NCBI RefSeq assembly: GCF_020520425.1 | Contig: NC_079488.1 | Location: forward strand, 91,183,285-91,247,284 | Length of the DNA stretch: 64,000 nucleotides | Source of the DNA: Spinacia oleracea | Taxonomy: Eukaryota; Streptophyta; Magnoliopsida; Caryophyllales; Amaranthaceae | Direction: 5' to 3' | Shown here: in pieces, positions 35,701-47,300 of the stretch | Layout of the letters: every line of letters starts with the position of its first letter | How positions within the stretch are numbered: the stretch's first letter is position 1 | The notes under the pieces: model-generated | What the model saw: only the letters and a program-made list of their open reading frames with translations | Databases searched by the model: none | Told to the model about the DNA's origin: nothing | Made by a program: the position numbers and the translations under genes

Positions 35701-38700
35701 AAAGTTGCATCTTTGGTCCAAATCAAGAGGTAACTAATCGCTCTTATCCACACATTTGGTGCACACGGATAACTCAAAAGCCTGTTCTTTAGACTAACAG
35801 TTCTGATTTTCCTCTTGGAACTTGATTTCAGTGCTTTCCTTCACATTGAACAGAGCTCCCAGATATCATTATATCAACCAAGACTAGAAAGCAGATTTTG
35901 AAAAGGGCGCACCACACATCTAGGTTTTAAAGCTCCAGGAGCCACATCCCATATGCTTAGAATGGATTAGTCACACGCTTTTGATCGGGCGCACAGAGAA
36001 ATTAAGAAGCGCATCAAGTGCTTGAGGCCCATGACACACTGCTTTTTGGGATAATAATTGAAATGCTTGGTTTTTATATTCTTCAGGTTAGAATTTATTA
36101 TGGACTGCACCACCATATTATCTCTGTAACAACAGAAATCCCTAGATCGGAGTACCAAGAGTCAAGGAAGGAAAAGACAGAAAGAAGACAATGACAGAAA
36201 GGACAAGCAGCCAGTCCTTCCTCTAGCTTATTTTATGGCTTGAAGTAAATATTGCCTCTTCCCACAGCTCCTAGTTCGGATAAATGAAATGTGTAATATG
36301 GTGCGATGCTATCTTTTGTTTAACGATAAAGTGGTTGCTAATCTATGCAAGTGGATTATGTATAAGAGTGATGTTTTTATTAGTACTCGGAAGTGTGCCT
36401 CACTTCCATGAGGCGCACACATAATGCATTGTGCCTAAGCTCTAGGACCCATATTGCCTCAATGCACCTCAAGCCCGCCATTTCACACTGCTGGATAACT
36501 TGTGTTAGGAAATAAACACAACTTATGTCAACCGGCGGGATCTCGAGTCGGAGCCTTGAAGTTACATGCTAAAATAAATAAGAAACACGAGTCAACTAAG
36601 TATCTTGAGGGAGTTAGTGTTGTAATGGAAATCTTCAAGGGGGAAATACACGTACTCCATAAGATTGTTGAATTGCCAATTGGTTTCTTGTTTATTATGT
36701 TTAGTTTCCTAGTTGAATACATAATGTAAATAGGAAACTAGATATATTTTGGCATGTACCAATCTCTATAAATTATTTAGACTTGGGGTGCAAGTATAAT
36801 TCTAATTCTAGTAGAAGAGGGTTTCTAGTTTAGCTTATAAAAGGAGGGTTTAGGCCTAGCTAGAAAGTGAGAGGGAAAAACACATTGGTGAGAGGAATCA
36901 TCAATTTGGGGGTTATTGTATTATTTTGCAGGAACTTAATAATACGATATTATTTGAGGGGAAGAAATATAAATTTCCTCGTAAACACTTGTGTCCTTTT
37001 AATGTTTTTGCTATTTGTTCTGCATTGTACTTGCAGGGTTTGTTCCTAATCCTTCGTGGCACGTGCTTGGTTATAACAAGTTGCTTAGTCATCTGCTTCA
37101 AAAGAAAATTCAGAACAAGTACTAATTATCAAAATCAGCTCTCTGAATACCTCAGGCTTCCCTGTTGAAAGAATACGAACTAAAGATGATTTCCCAACAT
37201 TAGGGGCTCCAACAAGAGACAGTGTTGGAGTTTCCAGATCAACCACTGGCATAGCTCGTAAAGTCTGCAATGAAAAATGAATCATAAGGGAGAGGCTAAC
37301 AGCGTTTTAGTAGCTTATGCACAAGTAATTTGACCTAGAATCCAGATATAGATTATTTAATAAACATCACAAGGTAGAAGCACGTGAATCAGATTTGCAG
37401 GGGCATGAATATAGGGCAGTAAAAAACATAGGTGATTTTGTCCAACATTTAACAAAGAAACACTTGCTTAAACCCTAACAAGCACCAAAATTTGGTAAAA
37501 AATGGTCGCAATTATACAATTTCAGAACATCTCAAGCATGGCGCCCATAGTGAGGAGTCACATCCCCGGTTTTTAAAAGTTGGCTAACCTCAACCATTTT
37601 TTAAAAGTTGGCTAACCTGACGTGACACTCTACCAGTCACCATTAATCCCATATAGAGACGATCACAGTTCAGAGGGCGTACATTTACTAATCAAATGAT
37701 CAATTGTCAACCAAGATTTTTCACAACTTCATTCGTCCAACACGTGTGATGATAAATCAGTAGTAAAATTGAGTTCACCATTTACAATTTTTAGCCAAGA
37801 GGTTTGCATGCAGAGGAACTGATAACAGAATTTGTTTAGAAAATGAATAACCTGTGCATGCTATCCACAAAAGGTTAAATAGAGATCACTAACAGTTTCC
37901 CCTACAATGCAATTGAAGGAAATAATGCCCTTGGTCCAAGTATGCATTCTATGTTAAGTCTAATAAATGCGGTTCAGTATTAATTAACAAGTTAATAATT
38001 CAGTGAGATCAAGTGAGCTGAATGCCTAGCTAGAGGCCGCTTCAGTTCAAGTGGAATTAATGATATTAATCCACAGCTTACTCTTGACTGAACCCGTAGG
38101 GTCACACAAATAGTACGTAAACGGATCAAGTATTTAATGGCATTAAATACTCTATCTATGGATATTCGGAATCGACGGATCTTGGTTTCAGTGGGAGCTG
38201 AGATCGTCACAAGCAAGAAATGAATACTCCGGAAACGATGATATTGCCGGAAACGGAAATATGGATCGTATCGGAAATATAAATATTATCCAAGTCGTAG
38301 ATGTTGCCGGAAACGGAAACATGGTACGTATCGGAAAATATTATCGGAAATGGAAATATTGCCGGAATCGGAAATATTGCCGGAAACGAAAATATTGTCA
38401 GAATCGGAAATATTATCGGAATCGGAAAATAATTCCGGAAACGGAAATATTAAATATTTGTTCGAAACGGAAATTAATTCCGGAATCGGAAATATTAAAT
38501 ATTGTTCGTATCGGAAATAAATTCCGGAATCGGGAATTTAATCGGAAGCGTATCGTACGAATTAGCATCGGACGAGGCCCGCTAGACGAAGGCCCAGCAC
38601 GAAGGCAGGCCATCGCCCAGTGAGCCGCACGCACCAACGCACGCCTCGACCAGGCCCAGCGCAAGGCCAGGCCCAGCCAAGGGCGCGCGCGCGCAGCACA

Positions 38701-41700
38701 GCAGCATGGGCTGTGCGCCTGTCGTGGACCGCAAGGCCTGCGCGGGTGCACGGCTTGTGCGATGCGTGTGCGGGAAATCCTAATCCTATTAGGATTTGTG
38801 CAAAGATTAAAATCCTAATCCTATTAGATTTGCTTTGTTATTTAGAGTCCTAATAAAGTTCTAACTAGCAAATCCACATCCTAGTAGGATTACAATTCCT
38901 TTTCCATACTCCTATAAATAGGTGCCTAGGGTCACAATTTATGGGTACGATTGAAGTATTCAAAGGGTAAGTTTTTGAAATAAAAATCAGCCATACACTT
39001 GCAAACACTAGCCGAAATTCCTAAGCACCTTAAGGGCGATTCTAGTTGGTCTAACTTGAGGCGGATCCGGACGTACTGTGGACTATCTACGGAGGGACGA
39101 AATTTGGAGTCCTAAAGGCTTGTTCTTGTTCGGTTCGGGCGCAACTAGGGAAGGCACGCTACAACATGTATGCATCCATTCTATGCTAAATGATTATGTG
39201 TAAATAATATGCTTTCCTGGCTTTATGGTTTTTCCGCATGATTTATGAATTGTCATATGTATCATAACCTAACAGCAATATCTCGAGATGAACTACCTCA
39301 TCAACAAGGACTCATAGTTCATACCTTGGCAATGTTCAACAAATCATCAACGGCCTTACTTTCACGGTAATAAGCAGCTTCTACTCTTTTCATACCCTTA
39401 GAAACAAACAAAAAAAAAAGCAACGTGAATACTTATATGCATAAGTGCAGAAGTAGAATAACTAATCATATTCCAAGTACTGGATGTCGCGTTGTGCTCC
39501 AGCTGCATGTAGTGGGGAATTAGCAATGATCTAAGATCCATCATTGTTAATGATGAATTCAGCTAATTATTGCTATTCACACAATATTGTCACTAACCTT
39601 GGAAAAAATGACATATGTTATACTTCCTCCGTCTTTTAATACTCGCAACGTTTGTTAGTTTCACGCATGCCAATGCATAACTTTGATCATTTATATCTTA
39701 AATTCTCTTTATGCAAAAATTATAAAAAGTTTATATTTTGAAAATACATATTGAGACGAATCTAACAAGATCTCACATGACTATGTTTTATCTTATATAA
39801 AAAACACTACAAATAATCAAAGTAGATTATATGAATAGTGGCAAAAGTCCAAACGTTGCGAGTATTAAAAGACGGAGGAAGTAATAAATTACCCAACTAT
39901 TACTAACTTGTACCAAAAAATTTAGAATTACATTAAAAAACTAAAAAAGTTGATTTTAGAGTAGAATGAGCGACACCAAAATAAAATATTTGATGCTTTT
40001 TTATAACAAGCAACGGCAAAGGATTACTAAGTGAATAGAAAATCTTTCAAAGAAGGCAACAAAAACTTGATGACTGAAATTTTACGTTGTTCTCTAATTA
40101 CTTAAATAGGTGACAGGAATTTTTCAAAAGTGACGGCCAGAGCTTAATAAGCGAAATCCTTGAACAGCGCAACCTTAGGTTAGTTAAAAGCTTCCTTAGA
40201 AACAAGTACTTACCTCATTCAACCGTTCCTCTGCCTCTTTCTTTGTCAAAGACTGCAATGTACATAATTAAGTGTTAATTAGAGTAATTAGTAATCTCTT
40301 ACAAAAAGCAAAGAAATTTAGCAGTTATTTTAGATGTAAGCACCATTTGGTTGCCCATTCACTCCTTTCAATAGTTATTCAATGCTACAGTCCACTAGTT
40401 GGATTTAGTCAAACTCTTTCTAGGGGGGAAAGGGGGTACGCTAATATCTCCATGAAGGAATCCATCTCATCAAGCATAAATAAACAAAACAATATAGCCC
40501 AAAGCAAGTATCATTTTTGGTCTCTCCCATGCTCTTTGTCTCAGTCTATCTCTTTTGCCACCTAGGTAAACTAAAGTGTGAATTACGAATGAATGAACAC
40601 ATATCAGATATTTGAGTGAGACAACATCAGCCCTCATGCAAACTTAGAGTTCAGAATGAAGCATTGTATCATAACAGTAACTCACCACTTGGCTTCAAGA
40701 TGATTCAAAATATGATTAGATTAAATGAGAATAAATGTAACTTATCCAGGCAAGCCAGATAAAAAAGACAAACTGACAAAGGCCTAATTAAAAAATAATC
40801 AACCTTGGCACAAACAGAAGCATGTTCCTTTGCAACAGCTGTAACCTTCTTTCGCAGGTTATTTACCTTCGACAAAACCTGCAGAACAAGCAAGGACCCA
40901 TGAGGCACGAATATGCTTGCTACAGTACAAACGCGGATTTCTAATTCGTAATGATCACAAGATAGTTCTATGCTAATGTTAGGCAATAAATTTGGTAATT
41001 AGAAGACTACCCAACTGACAAGTAGATTGATATATGGTGTGTGCTTTAACTGCCTAAAGCAACAGACATAAGAAACTACAATGGACACCATCGTATTGCC
41101 TGTCTGATGTAATTTGCTTAAAGGACACATTCCCCTTAAAAGGGCATCACTCCCGTTGGTGTCTTGTAAGGTTATCCACTTATTTTCGACTCTTTTATGG
41201 TTGTCTTTGATAGAAATTTCAGTCTGACTTAAACAACAATAGTAGACATATTCACATAAGTTAGTCGGTGAAACATCAATATTCCCCAATGCAATTGGAA
41301 AATGTTAACTATTCTACTCAAAAACTTTGTAAAACTGGAATTTAGAAATGTGAGGAAAAGCATAATATGCACAGGGCAGGTACATTCTGCAGCCCAATTT
41401 TCTCTTGCAATAAGGTCTTTGCTTCGCCATTAGTGATATTATACTCCTTACAGGAATAAGGGTGAGTCATTAAAAAATTAGAATACTTGCAGATACATCA
41501 AGCAATAAAAGTAATGCGCAGAGTAACAAGAATATACGGATCATATAAACATGATAGGTGAAAACTTAGCAGTTACCTCTTCATAATTCCCATCTCCAAG
41601 AGTCAACTCGATAAGAGAACGCTCATAAGGATGCAAATGATTTTTGTTAGGGAAGCTCTCTGTATACAATCTAAGGGGAACTGCCAACTCCTAAACAAAC

Positions 41701-42578
41701 AAACAAACAGACAAGATAATCACAACTTGATAAGACAACAAGCCAAAGACACAAACAATACGACACATCAAATATCTTACCTTCATCAGCGCATCAAGTT
41801 GCTTAGCGCCCCGGTTCCTCTCACGCTTTGCAATATTAGCAATGCCTATCAAACAATCAGCTCAAAATTTCAACAATCTCACGTTCAACATAAACATTCA
41901 AATAAATCAAACCAACTGAATAAAGAACCAGTTACCCTTTGTAGCTGAAACCTTCTTAGCTTTCCGGATAGCGGATTGAATTATATCAACAGAAGGCATT
42001 ACCATAGGTAGCTTTTGAAAAGCACCAACACCTTCAATAACTACTGGTTCATTAACCTAACATTGTTTCGCAAAGAAACACAGATTGATGAATATAATTG
42101 TATAGACAAACATAAACACAACAGTATGTAGAATAGAAACAAAACAATCAACAATTCTTCCAAAATATACCCCAAAAATAATATAATCACCTTCAATTTG
42201 GTTTCCTTTTTGAATTTGGTATCAGGAATATAACTTGCACCCATGATTTTTTCAGCAGTAGTTGTTTGTATCTCTTTGCATAAACACATTATTGGATAAA
42301 ATGATCTATTGGGTATTTGTCTAGAACCTGTTAATTGAGAAAACATTGGCAAATTTGTCAAAAACTCGAAATCCCAATAAATGCAACATTAACAAAGAAT
42401 TCAAATTAGATAATGATTCAACAAATTAAAAGATATTTTCTTCCAAATACAAAATTAATACAGAATTATTTACACTAGAAAGGAAAAAGAGGGTACCTTT
42501 GATGAGTTTGGAGGTTCCGAATAAGAATCTGTTGGAAGGAATCCGACATAATTCGAGCATGTTGGAAGCTCCCATCAT
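32725..42578 (-). CDS. NOG1/Obg-like GTP-binding protein, probably organellar (PDE318-like)
   Basis: Fifteen exons, high to low: 42578-42497, 42327-42191, 42056-41936, 41845-41781, 41690-41577, 41446-41384, 40878-40804, 40252-40214, 39396-39325, 37264-37151, 34931-34860, 34764-34728, 33702-33590, 33226-33020, 32817-32725. All join in frame to 467 residues. The N-terminal ~70 residues are basic and Ser/Cys-rich with no domain, consistent with a transit peptide. An all-helical NOG1-type N domain follows (QLDALMKELAVPLRLYTESF onward). GTPase motifs: G1 GAPNVGKSS (275-283), G2 region CNYPFTTRG (about 296-304), G3 DTPG (321-324), and SKCD (389-392) where NKxD is usual. Arabidopsis has an organelle-type NOG1 relative (At1g80770, PDE318) whose loss impairs chloroplasts; this gene resembles it in length and layout. 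A role in organellar ribosome assembly is inference. Introns 9 and 10 each contain a solo LTR; introns 8 and 12 contain MITEs. In intron 10 (34932..37150) the part outside the LTR, 34932-36500, shows nothing recognisable. Confidence 0.88.
34089..34418. mobile_element. Stowaway MITE in NOG1-like intron 12
   Basis: Left end CTCCCTCCCTCCGTCCGTCC then AGATTAGTTTTTACAC; right end ACTAACTTGGGACGGATGGAG. TA on both sides (34087-34088, 34419-34420). 330 bp, inserted between exons 13 and 12. Confidence 0.82.
36503..37078. mobile_element. Solo LTR, ~576 bp, in NOG1-like intron 10
   Basis: Begins TGTTAGGAAATAAACACAAC and ends GCTTGGTTATAACA, so the ends are TGTTA...TAACA. Near-identical 5-bp flanks ACTTG and AGTTG fit a target-site duplication with one mutation. 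It contains a TATA-like TTATAAAAGGAGGG (36836-36849) as in retrotransposon promoters. No internal coding region or second LTR is present, so this is a solo LTR, probably Ty1-copia, made by recombination. Confidence 0.7.
37914..39274. mobile_element. Solo LTR, 1361 bp, in NOG1-like intron 9
   Basis: Starts TGAAGGAAATAATGCCC and ends ATCATAACCTAACA, flanked by a perfect 5-bp duplication GCAAT (37909-37913, 39275-39279). The centre (38222-38555) is an array of diverged CGGAAATATTGCCGGAA units, followed by a GC-rich part (38560-38770). A TATA-like CCTATAAATAGGTG (38910-38923) is present. It looks like the LTR of a large Caryophyllales retrotransposon family; no internal region remains. Open frames here are repeat artefacts. 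Confidence 0.85.
38222..38555. repeat. CGGAAAT minisatellite inside the solo LTR
   Basis: About 25 diverged copies of CGGAA(A/T) words with larger units such as CCGGAAACGGAAATATT. Long runs of (C/T)GGAA on one strand give phase-independent open frames rich in Arg, Asn and Lys. Confidence 0.85.
39623..39881. mobile_element. Stowaway MITE in NOG1-like intron 8
   Basis: Ends CTTCCTCCGTCTTTTAATAC on the left and AAAAGACGGAGGAAG on the right, TA on both sides; the inner arms (ACTCGCAACGTTT / AAACGTTGCGAGT) pair as well. 259 bp. Confidence 0.87.
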
Positions 42579-42736
42579 TTCGCTGTTTATTTATTCTTGT
42601 AACAGTAGAAGAAAGCTTTAGTTACTGGTGAAGTTTTGAACTCCGGCGCACAGCTTTGTTGGTGGTCTACGAAAGAGTGACTTCAATTTAGTTGGACATT
42701 CATTTTCTTTTCTTTTTTTTAGTCGGAGATCACAAA
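42579..42736 (-). promoter_or_regulatory. Promoter-proximal region of the NOG1-like gene
   Basis: Only 158 bp separate the ATG from a Helitron insertion at 42737, so the core promoter must be compact or partly inside the Helitron. No clear TATA box was found. Confidence 0.3.
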
Positions 42737-43044
42737 TCTATACTAATATATTAAAAGGCGTTGATAAACAAGCCTATGTGCCACGTGGCACTCGCACGAA
42801 TCTCATTTCAATGTTCCATGTCATACACAATTATTTAAAAATGGTAAATATGTGTGGTAGAAGTCTTGAACCCGTGACCCTCTAATTGTAAACCAAACAA
42901 TTAACCACTACTCCAAATCAAATTATATGTCATTTTTTCATTACAAAATATAATAAATGACAATTTAATAATACAGAGTATTGAATTTATTTAAAAATTT
43001 TATACGTGTATCAACCCGGGGCATCGCCCGGGCCCAAATACTAG
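42737..43044 (+). mobile_element. Non-autonomous Helitron, 308 bp
   Basis: Starts TCTATACTAATATATTAAAA after an A, ends CTAG before a T, with 3' hairpin CCCGGGGCATCGCCCGGG (43016-43033). Same end family as 8303..8882 and 16486..17068. The minus strand of 42861-42925 contains TAGTGGTTAATTGTTTGG and CGGGTTCAAGAC, resembling tRNA promoter boxes. Confidence 0.85.
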
Positions 43045-44364
43045 TTATTATTTAAAAGTGGTGTACAATAAATATCTTAAATTACAGTAAAATGTCTAAA
43101 AGCTATCTATTTTTTAGTGTTTAAATTTCATTTTAATAAAATTGTTTCTACAAAATCATTAATAAAGTATAAATTAATCATTTAACCCGTTAAATTTTTT
43201 ATCTATCAACTTTTTTAAAAATTAATTAAAATATATTAAAAGTTACAAAAAAAAAACTGGGTAAAAGTTATCATGTTGTACAATAAATTATGCGTGGAAG
43301 ACCTTTTGTTTCGAGATACCTTGTATCATCCATTCAATAAATGTATCTAAGAATCGTGCAAATGCATGGCATTTGCGTAACTGAATCGGTAAAAAGAATA
43401 AAATAAAAGGTGGAAATTAAAAAAAAATTGAAAAAATTAACTAAATGATTACAATTTGAGCTTAAATGAATCAAAATTGAGTTTAACGTATATCTTAAAA
43501 GTCTGTTTATTTACGATTATACTATTTGATTTATTCTTCAACAACATTTAGTCAGTTATTGAATTAGAATCACTCACTTTTTATGGGGTACATTGACTAT
43601 GAGTATCAAGACTGACAACGATGGTTAGTCACGGACTCATCACTCATGGAGTTATGGTACAAGTGCGTTCGTTCGGTTCGATTGAATTTGACTAAAATTA
43701 AGGCTTCATTTTATTTGACTAATTTTGTATGAACTTATTTTATCGTATTTTATCTGAAAAAGAGTTTATTTTGTCTGAAATAAACATATTGGTGTGTGAA
43801 AATAATTAGAAAAAACTTGTTTTTTTGAACTTATGTTAACTTATCTGAATTTATTTGAATTTATTTTATCTAAAATATTTCAGACAAAATAAGTCGAACA
43901 GTACAGACAATGACTTATCTAAATACTACTTTTGTTTCTTATTAGATGACACAATTGGATTTTCACACTATACACACATCTTCTTTGACTTTCTTCAGCA
44001 ATCGATTTTGTACATAATCTTCAATGTGTATAATGAATTTGATTTATTTTTCGATAATCCTTTTGGTCTGACTGGTTTTTCTGGACGAGACTTTCTGACA
44101 GATACAATTAAGCTCGAAGTGTTTAGAAGGACTAGTGGTTTCCTGGTGCATATTTGGCTTAGCCCGGTTTCCTGGTTTCAGTTGATTTACAAGGCAAACA
44201 GGTTCACATAATCACATAAGAACACAGATCCAATACCCTGCTCCAGTGAAGCATATATGAAAAATGCTCAAACCAACAAATAAATACAGTAGCAAATACT
44301 ACAGTTAGCAGTACACCTATAATAAATACATACATACAAAAAAAAACAACAACACTCCAAAGTA
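43045..44364. other. Gene-free region between NOG1-like and DRP1 genes
   Basis: 43060-43290 is AT-rich and related to the small element at 12408..12704. 43680-43910 repeats TCTGAA/TTTGAATTTATTT-like words as in the L18-like intron. 43920-44220 is unique sequence of unknown nature with an ORF lacking any signature, and could be the 3'-UTR side of DRP1. Confidence 0.4.
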
Positions 44365-47300
44365 TCATCGGGCCCATGAAACAGACTCGATCTCATCCCT
44401 CGCTGCTTTGTATAATTCAAGCCTCTTAGCACATTTTAGTCTTCTCTCCATCAATGTTGGGTCTTCATCAAGCATCTGTCCAAGCTGTTTAGCCTGAAAG
44501 CAAAGAGTAATGCATAGTTTCAGGTTCATCCCCCCCAAATCAATGCTCAGAAAGTGCATGAACTCAGCCTATTAAGGAAAGATATTGGAAATTGGCAGGT
44601 CTATAAACCCGGTAAAAGGTCTTTCTGCGGTCTTTGACTCTGAGCTACAACTGTAGAAAAGTTCAGGCTATTTAATCAACAACACTTTTGCCTAGTGGAA
44701 TTTCCACTTCAGCACTCCTTGCTTTGCTATTTGAATATGCAGTAAATAGCTAAATTAACAAAACACACATACACAGCCCACATACAAAAGCATGTCGTAT
44801 ATCAGCAACTAACTACTCAAAAAATATTAATGACCATAGCTCAAAGATGCAAGTGTCATTGCTGGTTCCTATCAAACAAGCTAAATTCAAATGCATAATA
44901 GTAAATTTGGAAGTCATAAACCAACTTGGTGTCAAATACCACAATCAACAGTTGAAAACAGATGAATACTTCTTATCTAGGGTAGTATGGTAAGAATTCA
45001 TTCCCTATCCATACACTACATGACATAACACACAGAACGGCTTCATGAATGCATGAATGGAATATTTTATAACAAAAGAGAACACATCTATTACCTCTCT
45101 CTTTCCAACTTGGGTGTAGAAGAGATTCAGCAATGAGTGTTTAGCTTCCCTGACTTGACAATGAACAGTTGCCTTAGGGATGGTGTTCTTAAGTGTGTCT
45201 GATATCATATTTATATATGACGAGACGTTTGATGCAATTCTTCTGAAGTGTCCCTCATTGTATCGATCCACATTTGGGACAGCTGGATTTGCCCCTTTCT
45301 CCACATCCTGAGGAAGTTTGCGGAAGAAATCCACAGTCAGGTATGCAGATTCCATGTCCACTAACCTGATAACCGTCTTCCTGCTTTCATCACGGAACCT
45401 CTCTAAGGAAGCAAAACAAGCTGCAGCTAGTTCAGCTTGTAAGGATGGAAAGCGCTTAAGTTCCTGTTAAATGTTAATTGAAGTAAAGGAAGTTCAATAA
45501 TCCACGAAAAGAACTAATAAACTTTTGAAGCCACCACATAAGAGGCAAATCTCAGGTCACCTGAGTTTCTGCAATTGACTTCCTCACTAGTTCCTTTAAT
45601 ACAAAGTGGACCTATACAAACAACATAGTTAGAAATTGACCCAAATCAGACAACAGCAAGCAAGGGTGTACACCTATTAGCAAACTTTCACTCCAAAGCT
45701 GATAGGAAGGAAATAATGAAATCAGTGAGCAAGTTTCATAAAACAGCAACATGAAACCATTTTTAATCTGCTATGAAAGATGATTTACAGGTATGAAATA
45801 ATTAAATTGATCAACTCTCACACCAATGTGAGTGACGATGATCAGCAGGAGACAAATAAAGATAATAGATAAAATATACATGTAGAGCAGATAGCACTTA
45901 CAGCGTCTACAGAAGCTTCGGCAGGGCCTCTGAAATAATTTAAACCACCATCAATAAGACGGCGGTAACCTTGCTCGGGGGCTATGAGATGAGGCTGGTA
46001 GCCATCAGCCTCGGAGACCACCTTCTTAACATTTGGTAGAGAGAGATACCGATCAAATGGAAGCTTTTTCAAAGCAGCAGGTAGCTGATTGTCAAAAACA
46101 CCATATATTCGATCACCACCAGGACGCCTGAAAGAGAAAATTTTAGGCACCTTGAATAATTCTATGAGAGCAAACATAACCAAAAAAAAATTAGGAGTGT
46201 GAATAAGAATTCGATAAAGATATATTCATAGAAAATACATAGAGCCGAAGCTATGTTACAGCAAGGTAAGGTCATCCCACAGAATAAAATCCGTATTAAG
46301 GTTAATCAACCATAAGCACATAGAATACCTTGGCTTCCGGAGTACTGAAGTCAAATTCCCATACAAAACGTAACAAATATAACTGGACCAAGTGGTGATA
46401 CAAATATTTATGCATAAAAGGAGACGGTAACCATAAAGGCTTTATTAGCCAGCGTGAAGCCGTGAAGTTGACGAAATACAGTGAAAACAATGACTCATAT
46501 TTCCTCTAAATCAGTAAAGAACACATATGAGAAAAAATGAACGATGGATACTGGAGAATGAAACATAGTCACAAATTCGCAACTCATATACCCCTGGAAT
46601 AATCTATAGTACACAACTTGTACGAAGGCAGAAGATTACCCTCCATCCAGATGCTCCTTGAATATTTTATCAAACGCACGGCAGAGTTCCAAGATTGTGT
46701 ATAACTGGGCCTGAAATATAACATTTGCGTTATTGAAGTATGACGTCATGTGTTAGCATAGCAGCAATAAAAATTCTGGAAAAGCTACTTACCCCTGCAT
46801 CAACACCAATAGGTCTACCTAGCCGGTCCAACTCTGCTTCTAGTTCATCGATGTTTTTGTTTATTAAAGCAATAATACTCGGGATACGGGCCCTAATTAC
46901 TGCCTCCAAATGCTGAAACAGGACAAAAAAATTCATTCATCGCAAATGCAAAAACAAGACAGAAAACTCCATTAATTCACCAAAGAATGGCCCAGAGAGT
47001 TATACCATTGAAAGGATTTTTGCAAGATATTCTGATCCCATTCTACTAACTAAATGTGAGTAGTCCGGACTGGTTGCAAAGTACTCACGCTCCTTGTGCC
47101 TAGCAGCCATCATATCTACATTTCTATTGATTTCTGCCTGTGAGCGATTCACTATTCCCACCCAGGGATGTTGAAGTCGATAAGATCTTCCTTCAAGAAC
47201 CTTGTACAGAGAAGGAAAGGGATAAGAAAATCAGAGTATTAATCACATTTCACACTCAACATTGCTTCACGCCTTCACAAAATGCTGTCAGCCGCCAAAT

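Noticed and set aside
38261-38751. Long open frames on both strands
   Set aside because: They lie in the CGGAAAT array and GC-rich part of the solo LTR; the periodic sequence explains the open frames.
44030-44211. Open frame 3' of the DRP1E-like gene
   Set aside because: Plus-strand frame with no recognisable domain, near the DRP1 3' end; probably chance.
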